From positions 1 through 64,000 of the forward strand of contig LWCA01000049.1 of NCBI GenBank assembly GCA_001642005.1: a stretch of DNA of 64,000 nucleotides. Direction: 5' to 3'. Below are positions 54,201-64,000 of this stretch, one piece after another (position 1 is the stretch's first letter; each line of letters opens with the position of its first letter). The translations under genes and the position numbers were made by a program. The notes under the pieces were generated by a model, which saw only the letters and a list, made by a program, of their open reading frames with translations, did no database searches and was not told the DNA's origin. This stretch comes from Intoshia linei. Lineage: Eukaryota > Orthonectida > Rhopaluridae.

Positions 54201-57200
54201 AATAATTAAATTTTGATATAATGTAAAATAAACGTAAAATTTTAAAAACAATAAAGCAAAAATGAATTAACTTACGTAAAACACATAATTTAGTCGTATC
54301 TACAAATACACAATAAATTTTTTATTTTAAAATTAAATAATGTTGATAAAAATACAATAATAACAAAAAATATCAGAATAAATGTATAACAAAAATAAAA
54401 CGCAGTAAATATAAATTGAAATTAATTTTGAAAATCGATAGTTACAAAACATTTTGAATTATAGTAGTGCGACCATATTATTAACGTACTAATATTGCTT
54501 AGAAACGAAAATTTAAAAAATATATAAAAAAATTGTGTAACTAGGCAATAACTAAATTGAGACACAAAGTTTATGATAAACACGAGTTATTGCTGAAAAT
54601 GAATTATATATTTATTATAATTAATTATATTTAGTGCTACAATTAATGTTTTTACAAATTTTAATATCGTTTAACAATTTTTTATAAACATTAGTACATT
54701 TTTCCTTTGAATTTTCTCGAAGTAAAATGACAAATTTTAATGTTTTTAAGCTAAGGTTGGATTTATGTTCTGTCCAATAATTATTAGTAACACTATATAC
54801 TCTTTCTACATATGTTTTTGAGCAATTTAGAGAATAATAAAACTGGATTAATTTTTTGAATCTATTAGTATCGATATTATCACACAAATCCTTCCAAGGA
54901 GGAATAGTAAAAGAATTTTTTAAGCATAAATCAACTGCAACAAATTTATTGAACATTTCATCTCGATTCATCTGGTTAATTAAATTTATTGTTATAAATT
55001 AAAATACATTTTTGTATGTTGATTCAAGGACAGCTTAAACCTAAACTGAGTATACAGTAGTCTTTGGTTAATCTAATTAACTTGAGTTTCATTAATAACA
55101 AAGTAGAATGGTGATACATATTGAATTTGAATGGTTTATTTTAAAATATATATTATAGATACGTAAAAATAAGTAAAAGTTATATAAACAACAAAATTTG
55201 TAATATAAAATTTAAATTCATAACTTTATTTAGTACGTTATTGGCACAGTGCCAATAACGTATTTTTTATAAAATAACGTACTTATGGTTGCATTAAAGT
55301 TTTTTTAAATTACAATTTATTTAAATAAATTTGTAAATCATTTTATAAATCATATGTAAATCAAAATTATTGTTAATTAAATTTTAATTTGAGAAAAATT
55401 TTGTAAATGTGTGTAAGATACATACTAACTTTTATTTACGATGTTAATTAAGAATGCAGATATTTTCTATTTACAAATTCAATTTTCTATTATGTAACCA
55501 GTTTTTCGAGTTATTTATGATAGTATTTTTTAAAAGATTATTGCTAAGAATTTTAAAAAAATATTTTTAAAGTTTTATTTGCACCTTAAAAACTATCTTC
55601 AAATTTCAATCGAATACATTGCATAAGAAAAAGATGACCTTTACTAAATTTGTCAAACATTACCAAAAAAATATTTTAATATACTATATATGTATATTAA
55701 AAGAGACTAGTTTTTGGAAAATGATCATGTCCATGAAAAAATTAATATAATTTGGAAAGTGACATTGTCTTATGGATATATTTATAATTATAATAATTTT
55801 CAGTTGGAAGAAATAGAAGAGTCTATCTTATCATTGGAAAAAGAATTGAATGAATCAAACAATGAAATAAAAATCTACGATGCTGGATTAAGAGATGCTA
55901 ACGATAAGATTAAGGAAATGTCTCAAAGCGCTATGAAAGTTGAATCTATTGAAATTCCATCGTTGAATAGAATAGTGCAACTTTTAGAAGTTAAATCAAT
56001 CTTAATTTCGCAATCAATTTTTGAAAATGGAGCTGAACTATCGGAATCTGCACTTTTATTGAAAGCAAAATCAGATAAATTAACTGGTGAAAATGAAACT
56101 CTGACCAATCAACTTAGGCATGTGAGGACTGGTAAATTTTAATTTAAAAAATAGTTTAAAAATTACATTATTTGCCTCTTCAATATGTACGGATACAATA
56201 CATTGTACCGTTATTCACTATAAAAAAAAATTTCTTTAAATTAGTGTGTTTCATATCAGACCGAATCCCATCACCACAAGCATGATTTATGTCACTAAAA
56301 ATAAAATATACTTAAAAAAAAATTCAGAAACGTGCGTATTACGCACTGCATAATGACTCATTACTAATGACATAGCTTCTAGCCGCATATTCATGGTTAT
56401 AGATTCGACGGTTACGATATTGAAAGTTATATTTATTTTAAATTCTCAATTTGGAAAAACAGGACTAGAGTTTATAAAAATTTCGTCTAATTTCCGAACA
56501 ATGTAAATGAGTAAAATAGTTTCGTCTATGCCTATGAAGGTTTGGAAATGAGATTGAAATTTTTTATGTGTGTTAACTGTAATTATGGATATAACTGCGT
56601 GAGCTGTAATTTTATTTAAATTTCTAGGACCTTTCATTTTTTAAAAAAGAGTAATCCGCTTATGATTTAAAAAAATATCCCATAATTTATGTTTCCTAAA
56701 ATAGTGGAGTTTTCTCATTATTAAAAATGATGGATTTGAACATGAAGATGTAAGTTTCTGAGGCTGAGTTTTATGATATTGCTAATGACTTTAAAACTAG
56801 TCACAAAATTATTATTTTTTAATTTGAACTTATCACTCTCGAATAAATTTATTAGAAATTAGGTTTTTTAAATTCTAGAAGTGTTAATGTTTTAAATAAA
56901 CGGACAAATACACTCCATGTCAATTAATTTTATCACGATGATTATAATCACGTTTGTTTTTATCACGATTAATTTAATAAACTTCGTTTTTATCATGATT
57001 TTTTTTATCATTGTTCGTTTTTATCACGATTTACGATTTACGATTTTAATTTAACTGAAATTAAAAATTAAAAATTCATAGAAATAACAGAATTAAATGG
57101 ATAATTTTGATATTACATTTTAATAATAAATTAAATAGCAAAATAGTTAACATTCAAAGATAAAGCATCTATGATCCTCATTATTTCTGTGTGATGCAAC

Positions 57201-60200
57201 ATTATTCTTTTTATATGAAATTTATTAATTTCATAATGCAATCTTTTGTTAGGGGATTCACTAGCTATTACCTTAATGCAGGGGTGCACAACGTGCGGCC
57301 GTGGGCAATACATCCGATCATAATGTAATATATTATTTTACTTCCAATTGAAAAGTTAAAATAAGATTTTATTCAAGGTCTATTTAAAATATTTTAATCA
57401 AAAAGTTACATTCTTGACTTTGCCCCATTAAAAAAAATCTTCAAATCAAGAAAACCATAGACTCATAAAATATCATCCTCTAATCCAATGCTTTTTAACC
57501 GGTGTGTCGTGACACTTTTGTGTGTCGCCAATAATTTCCAGATGTGTCGACAAACTTAAAATTTTATTTAATTTTTTTTTAAATTCCATTAGCACAATAT
57601 ACAATTGGAAGACGTAAAAATACAAATCAAAGGTATTTTTAGTGATGATGATCAATTTTACATAGCTTATTTTCAGATTATTATTAGAAAAAAATTGGTT
57701 CAACTATATTTATTAATCAATGGCTTATTTTTTTGATTGATGTGTCGCAAAATTTTTTGAGATTGAAATATGTGTCGCCAACTAAAAATGGTTGAAATGC
57801 ACTCCTCTAATCCATTTAATATTCCATCTTAAGTTTCGTGATTAATCCCCACTAGAGATTTCCAGCTTAAATTCTTGGCTTGAGCAATTCATTAATTTTG
57901 TTAAAACATATAAATAAATGCAAAGTAGTCTAGCATAGCTAGAATACTGAAAATATCAATTAATAAATGTACATTTAAATCATTACATGAGTTGATGAAA
58001 GATTTAATCCGATATTATTAATTTTAATGAAAATCGTGATAAAAACGAACAGTGATAAAAACGATCATGATAAAAACGCAGTTTATTAAATTCATTATAA
58101 AAACTAACATGATTATAATAATCGTGTTAAAAAATATGTGCACCAATACACTCACATATTTTTAATTTTATATAAGTAAAGGATTTTAGACTCGCACATA
58201 TTAATAATAATACGCTCTTCATTATCGACCCTTTTTCACCATTCTGGCGAATATCGGCACTCCGATCGAAACCGAACATACCAAACTGAACATCACTAAA
58301 AATGATAAAAAGCACCATAAAAATTTTTTCGTAAACGATGCGTTGTGTCATATAGCACCTGGCTATCTTATTCAAGGCTCTTGACGTGAATTTTAATTTA
58401 ACAGGCAAAATAGTTACGTTCAAGAACATTCAAGAATAATTTTTTTTAGCGCCTAATTTTGAAAAAAGGGCCCCATTTTCAATAATTTCGTCAATCCTCC
58501 GAAGAGGGTAAGGTTCGGCTCTGAGGTAAGTTCGGCACTGTTAACATGATTCTGCTTGGAATTTTAAGTTTGGTACAACTACAAATTAAATTTAGATCTG
58601 CAAGGTTTAGCAATTGAAAATGATAGAAATTTAAAGAAACTAGAATATTCATTAAAAGTTAGCATTTATTTTTGAAAATAATTATGAATTATAGGAAATT
58701 GAAATTTTAAAAGAAGAAAACAAGACTGGATCTTTCCAAATGATGAAAATACCTAAAGGGGTTTCGGCGACAAGTTCCGACGTAATAGCGCGTCTAAACG
58801 AACAATTGATTCACAATCTAAACGAACTAAAAGTTAAGGATAATTTATTAAAAGAATGGGAAAATAACATGATTGCATGTAAATTGGATCTTAGTGTATT
58901 AAAAAGTGAATATGGAGTATTGTACAAGGATTATTACGAGAAAAGATGTGAATGGGAGAATTCAACAAAAAATTACAAAGAAAAAATGGAAAATGCACTA
59001 AAACAAGATGAAGATTCAAAAATAAAATTGAAAGAATTTAGTAGGTTATTATACATATTATCAAAAAGTGATAATGAAAAAAACGTAATGGACGGGTCAG
59101 ATGTTTTCAGTGAAAAAAGTATAATGGACGTAGATAATCAAGAAATTGCTAGAAGTAGAAAATTTGATGGATTGAACCAAGATGCCTTAAAAGTCTGTCT
59201 AGTTGAATATGTTAGAAAAATAGTTTTGTTGCAAGTTTCAGAAGACAAGCTATTGAAAATAAATTCTAGTTTAAAAAAAGAAAATGGTTATTTAACATTA
59301 GACATTAATAAATTTTTCAGTGAAGAAACTAAAAAAGAAACACAATATAAAAAGATTATCGCTTCAATTGAACGTTCTAAAATGTTGATTAATCGAAAGT
59401 GCAGTGAATTGGAAAACGAATTGTCTCAAAGTGTATCTTTGCAAGAGTTTCAAAGTTTACAAGAAAAATTTGACCACATGAGTAATGATTATACTGCATT
59501 AATGGATAAAAGTCATCAAATATCCACTCAAACAACAGATGAACGTGAAATTCTTAAGGAAGAAAATGATCGTCTTTGTCAAGTGTTGAAAGAATTGAGT
59601 GAAAAATTAAAAAATTCAAAAATAGAACAACATCAATTTGAAGCAGCTTTTGAGAAGCTTTATAATGTTAAATGTTCAAAACAACTTAATGTTTTCAAAA
59701 TTGAAGAAAAACCAGTTAAGGGAGATTATAAAGATTTAAATATTCCGCATAATCAAATATTATTGAATATAAAACAACCAAAAGTTTTAAAAATGGCGAC
59801 AAAGCTTTCTAATGCAGAAATGGAAGCAATAAATGTTAAACAAAAAGCAGATCATTTTATTAATTTATACAATAATGAAAAGGAAAAAATTTCTCAATTA
59901 GAATTGAGAAATGAGGATGTTGAACATAAATTTAGTGAAATTTCAAAGAAAATTGTAGAAATGCAAAAAGTTGAAAATTCTTTGCGGGATAATTTATTAT
60001 ACGTTCAAATTAAAGGTAACCCTAAAAATGAATCTGCATTATTAAAACTTGAAAAGGAAAATGAACGGTACAAGCAGGATTTATTAATTTATCACGAACA
60101 AATGGAAATTTTACAATTGCAGAATGATTCAATTATTAATACGCAAACTATAAAAGAAACTGAGTTAAATTTGCTTAAGGATCAAATATTGGAAATGCAA

Positions 60201-63200
60201 TCTGTCAATGATACCTCACATTTAATTGGAAATTTACAAAAAAAAATTTTACACATGTCATTTACTGCAATCAAAGAAAAGAAGAATGTTAAAGACACTC
60301 GAATGAAACTGGCCAAATGTCACAAAAAGCTGTTGGAAACTGAGAGAAAACTAGAAGACTTGTCAATATCTGCTAAGGACACGGGTATTGAAAATAGATT
60401 AAAATTACGACATTTAAGAACTACTATATCTGATTTACGTTGCAAGTACACAAATTCAATACCAATTGAACAAAAATCAAAATTTGTATCAGATTTATTG
60501 AGTTTAAAGGCAAAATCTAAAAAAGCCGATAGATTTTTAAAGGAAGCAACAGAAAAAAGACACTTGGTGGAAAGTAAATTACAATCCATTGAATTAATAT
60601 CAAAGGGATTAGAAGAGCTGGTAGAAACGTTAAAAGATAACAATGAAGCTGAAATGTCCAAAAAGGTTATGACGTGGCAAAAGAAAATGGAAAACATTAG
60701 ATTGGAAGAACTCAAACTTAGAAGAAAAGTGTCAAGTTTACAAGATCAATTGGAACACAATATGACTAAAAATAAAAGAGTAGGATTGCAATTGAATGTA
60801 CTGGAAGAGGAAAAAATTGGATTAATACAACAAATGGAACAACGAGAATTTCAATGGGAAAATAGAGAAATGAAACTTGAACAAAAATTACATAGTTTAG
60901 AAAGGAAACATGACGAAATAATGTCCAAACAAGTTGAAGAATTCGAAGATATCGATGTTGATGAGATTATAGATTCAAATATTCCCATTGGTAAACAACT
61001 TGAAAACTGTCTCAATATTATTCGACAACAAAAAATTCGACTTGTGGAATATCGATCTTCTAATGAACTGGAAATTAAAGTAAGGACATTATCGGAGCCG
61101 ATCCTATCGTACATCGAGGCCTCGAAAAGGGGTCTCGACGAAATTTTAGTAAATTTGGAAACATTTTCAGTACATAAAGTAGTTTTTTAGTAACTAACGT
61201 CATATTTTCAAATCTTTAAATCGTTTTTTTCAAAACTAAAGTCAGTCTTATTATATATTTTATTATGTTTTTTTATTAGCTACCTGAAATCGCTCTATTT
61301 AGCTAAATATTGTATTTTTATTTTTCTGTTGACTTAAATTTTCAAAATATACCATAATAAATATAAATATACCGTTAATTATTTCACATTTTTTGTTTTA
61401 ATAAAATTTTTCGAAAAAAAATATATAAATATTAAAATGCTTTTTTGACCGTGAAGTCATCACTTATTCGGATTGAAGTTTTCTGTGTGTGTTAACAGGA
61501 TACAACTGTACAACCTGTAAATTTTTTGAAATTCTAGGGCTGTTTTCATTAAAAAAAAAAAGGGCAATTTGGGGTTTTGGCCCAGAAAATATAATTTTTT
61601 TAAATTTAAATTTATGGTAATGTTTATGATTTTAAAATCCGTATCAGTTTATATATTTTTTTAAATTCTCCAACTTGTTTGATTTTCAAAAAGATGGACA
61701 ATTGGGGTTTTCGACCCGTAAGATCTGAGTTTAGGAGGGTGCAATTTATCTTATTATACGTCCCGGAAAAAACTGTAATGGAAATTTAGACTTTATAAAA
61801 TTCTAAGACAGATAGTTATTGAAATAAAGCGTAACACACAAGCAGACATAACATTGTGTACTTCTAAAATCACTAAAAATTTTATTAGAAATTTTCGATG
61901 GGAAATGACAAGTAATCTTTTTTAAATAATGAGATGTTAGATTTACTAAAATTTAAAACTATTAATTTTTTACCCATATTTACGGATATTATATGTAACA
62001 AACTAAAATTAAATGTAATCAGTGACGATTCTAATATAAAATTATATTAATTGTAACTAAAAAAATAATATTATTTTTATGAATATTTTTAGAAAATTTC
62101 AGATTTAAACAAAACAATCACTCAACAAGAGCGTATAATTTTAACAAAAGACCGAATAATTGCTGAATTACGAGTCCGTTTACCTGCATCAGTAGATCGA
62201 GATGCACTAATAAGTAAAATAACGGCAGACAGTGAAGAAGAAACAAAAAATGTGGAATACGATCAAAAAATGGAAGACAAACATTGGCAAAACCAACAAA
62301 CTGTCAAAATAGCGGAATGCGCCGTTTCTGCAATGCAAGAGCGATTAAATATGAAAGAAAAAACAATAATACGTTTAAGAAGTATGTTAAATGAGCAGGG
62401 TTTAAAATTTGATAGTAGAGAGATTGAACTAAAAAATCAAACAGATTCACTACGAAAATCTTTACATTTAAGAGCGAAAAAATCATTACAAAATATAAAA
62501 GAAGATACAGCTTTAAAATTAAAAATAATTGATGAAGAAAATGTAAACATGATGGTATCAAATGATAAATTAAAAAGATTAAACGAACTGGAAGACGTAG
62601 CGCTAAGCCAAGAAAATACAATCATAAATTTGACCAAAGAAAACAATGAACATCGAGTACAAATTGATAATTTAAATTTAATTATAGAAGAAAATAAAAT
62701 GGCGTATAATCATCAGATGAATGATGTAACAAATGAAAATGATGAAAATATTAAAAAATTAGAAATAAATTTAAATGAAAAACACGCCGAATGCGAAAAA
62801 TTAAAAGATATGCTAAATGATGCCAACATTGAAATTAAAAGATTATTGATTGAATGCGAAAAAAGTCCTTATAATATGATGAAATTGAACATTGAAAAAT
62901 TAAGAAACGAAAACCAATTGAAACTGAAACAAATTAAACAATTGCAAAAATCTTTACACAACAGTCAAATTGAATGTCGTAATCAAGCAAAAGATGCTGT
63001 CAATTCTAGAAACGTTCTGGCGGTAACAGATTTTAATTTTAAGAAATCTGTTGAAGCTAGAACCAAAGAATTAAACAACAAGTACGAAGAATCCCGGTCC
63101 GCTGAAGCCAATGCAAAGATAGAACTTAATCGTAACATTATTAATTATGAAAATGTTGAAAAAGATGCAAAACTTTACAAAAATTCGATTAAAGAAAAGA

Positions 63201-64000
63201 ATTCAACAATTGACAAATTAAATCAACTAATCAAAGCTAGAGATAGTGAAATTGATAGTTTATACAAAAAATTGAATAAAATCAGTAAACCCGTTAAAAC
63301 TGAAAGTGATCCAGTGAAATTATCATTTTATATCGACAAATGTAATCAATTGGGTCAACAATTGGAACAACTAAAGAGTAAACATAAAATATTTGAAAAT
63401 TCTAATCGAATTAGGGATTTGAGCAGGGTAGAAGATGATATTTGTGAGGGAGTAAGCAGGTGGGATGAAAAAAAGAAATTTATGGATCAAGTCAAAAAGT
63501 TGAAGGAAGATTTAGCATCTACAAGGATTGAAAATCAAAAACTTGAAGTTATTATATCATCAACGAAATCAACCTATCATAGAGTCAAGAAGAAATGTTC
63601 AATTTTGGAAAAAAAGTTGATGACGATCGAAAATAATGGAACAAGTAAATTTATGTCTAGTTCACAAGCTAGTAATAAAATTCAATCTTTAACACATGAA
63701 AAAAACGAACTGAATCAAATTTTGGCAGAAATGAAACGTCTCTGCGACGAAGAACACATGTCTGTCATTTCGGAATATAGGACCCAACAGGAACGTCATA
63801 GAGAGAGGATAATGGAATTAAAATCTGAAAATGAAGCCATCCGAAACGGTGAAATGGATTTTGAAGACAAATACGACCGGGTCGTACGTGATAGGGAGTG
63901 CCTCAAAGATGAACTTATAGAAAAAACTGATGAAAACTTGAGATTATCTTTAGAAGTCTCTCGTTTGAATTCGGATATTCCTCGATTGGAATTGAGAGCA
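51232..64000 (+). CDS. CEP290: CEP290, ciliary transition-zone coiled-coil protein (3' end beyond window)
   Basis: Large coiled-coil protein linking microtubules to the membrane at the transition zone, gating entry to the cilium. Exons: 51232-51330, 51435-51572, 52115-52308, 52632-54078, 55804-56131, 58596-58657, 58695-61079, 62093-64000+; 2187 residues in frame, against ~2479 in human, so roughly 250-300 residues are cut off. Matches recalled family blocks in order: KFEGD...KFLRDEI, GEYGLAEAVSEIKQI, VESLEEERIKLKLQIRRLA, IEIPSLNRIVQLLE, LRHLRTTISDLRCKYTNSIP, KKMENIRLEELKLRRKVSSL, IAELRVRLPASVDRDALI, SRWDEKKKF. It is almost wholly heptad-like, rich in K/E/N/L. Exon 4 (1.4 kb), exon 7 (2.4 kb) and exon 8 are unusually long; intron 6 is 37 bp, introns 4 and 5 are 1.7 and 2.5 kb and hold transposons. 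Confidence 0.96.
51830..52085 (-). repeat. Modular Helitron-like repeat fragment in CEP290 intron 2
   Basis: Minus-oriented: GGATTTGGCCGTAAATATGC, then a TTTTTTAAATTTCTCGTC block and the terminal ACTGTGTAATACACAGACAC. Diverged from the longer copies. Confidence 0.5.
54621..54971 (-). pseudogene. hAT transposase C-terminal ORF in CEP290 intron 4
   Basis: Uninterrupted 116-residue frame on the strand opposite CEP290, starting MNRDEMFNKFVAVDLCLKN and including CSKTYVERVYSVTNNYW and LKTLKFVILLRENS. This is the hAT dimerisation pattern (SNxxxERxFSxxNxxWxxxRNxLxxxxxxxxL). The upstream catalytic part is missing, so it is a fragment; the lack of stops suggests recent insertion. Confidence 0.7.
55234..55262. 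repeat. Perfect 14-bp inverted repeat with 1-nt centre
   Basis: Arms TACGTTATTGGCAC and GTGCCAATAACGTA around a single A. It lies in CEP290 intron 4; related ATAACGTAC sequences occur just downstream (near 55274) and near 54480, around the hAT ORF. It may be the terminal or subterminal palindrome of the element that carried that ORF. Confidence 0.6.
56916..58144. mobile_element. Mutator-like element with ~130-bp inverted repeats and 9-bp duplication
   Basis: 1229 bp. The ends are inverted repeats of ~130 bp; both contain GATTATAATCA, TTTAATAAACT and several tandem units of about 14 bp of the form GTTTTTATCACGAT. The 9-mer aatacactc flanks it exactly on both sides (56907-56915 and 58145-58153). 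Long arms plus 9-bp duplication fit the Mutator (MULE) superfamily. No transposase frame is present, so non-autonomous. It holds the hAT MITE 57486-57804 and a hAT-like end CAGGGGTGCACAACGTGCGG at 57279. Confidence 0.85.
57486..57804. mobile_element. hAT-type MITE nested in the Mutator-like element
   Basis: 319 bp from CAATGCTTTTTAACCGGTGT to ATGGTTGAAATGCACTC. The 8-mer ctctaatc flanks it perfectly (57478-57485, 57805-57812). TGTGTCG repeats lie near both ends. Confidence 0.9.
61430..61875 (-). repeat. Modular Helitron-like repeat, copy A4, in CEP290 intron 7
   Basis: Minus-oriented: TTTTTTGACCGTGAAGTCAT, then GGCAATTTGGGGTTTTGGCC, GACAATTGGGGTTTTCGACC and the terminal GCGTAACACACAAGCAGAC. 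Matches the modules of copies A1-A3 in reverse order. Confidence 0.7.

Larger units (their letters stand above)
56480..58200 (-). repeat. Modular Helitron-like repeat, copy A14, split by a Mutator-like element
   Basis: 56480-56915 carries minus-oriented modules (TAATGACTTTAAAACTAGTC, TAGAAATTAGGTTTTTTAAA, TAAATAAACGGACAAATACA). After the insertion 56916-58144, the terminus resumes: ATACACTCACATATTTTTAA then TTTATATAAGTAAAGGATT. This places the insertion inside the repeat's end, in CEP290 intron 5. Confidence 0.65.

Overview
The window is about 64 kb of very AT-rich nuclear DNA from an animal. Evidence for an animal with cilia: spliced genes for IFT172, CEP290 and the axonemal-dynein assembly factor WDR92/DNAAF10, together with ATG7, DHX15/PRP43, METTL23 and a secreted metallocarboxypeptidase. 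The standard code is used. Many introns are tiny (34-45 bp, GT...AG), which recalls flatworms, orthonectids or other small invertebrates. I cannot name the phylum, and motile-cilium genes argue against a nematode. Gene models were built by hand from splice signals, frame continuity and recalled family motifs; no search was run.

Layout. 1-478: remnant of a Ty3/gypsy-type retroelement (minus strand). 812-8194 (+): DHX15, whose first exon is cut off from the rest by a ~5 kb intron packed with transposons (a Tc1 element with a hAT MITE inside it, then an element with ~150-bp inverted repeats carrying a zinc-finger gene remnant). 8473-9624 (+): WDR92. 11994-14620 (+): ATG7. 16438 and 18721 (+): two identical tRNA-Glu(TTC) genes, on either side of METTL23 (minus, 17573-18566). 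20060-21562 (+): intronless 5'-nucleotidase-like phosphoesterase. 23947-27267 (-): carboxypeptidase with signal peptide and a 14-nt microexon. 30913-31586 (-): small three-exon EF-hand-like gene. 34788-50730 (-): complete 29-exon IFT172. 51232-64000+ (+): CEP290, running off the window end.

IFT172 and CEP290 are head to head, with 501 bp between start codons. The first encodes an intraflagellar-transport protein and the second a transition-zone gate protein, so they act in the same organelle and may share regulation.

The rest is mobile DNA: hAT MITEs with 8-bp target duplications, pogo/Tc1-like MITEs with TA duplications, a Mutator-like element with a 9-bp duplication, broken hAT transposases, and at least a dozen copies of a modular, Helitron-like repeat. 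Most sit in introns, several nested two or three deep. I saw no CRISPR, rRNA or bacterial-type features.
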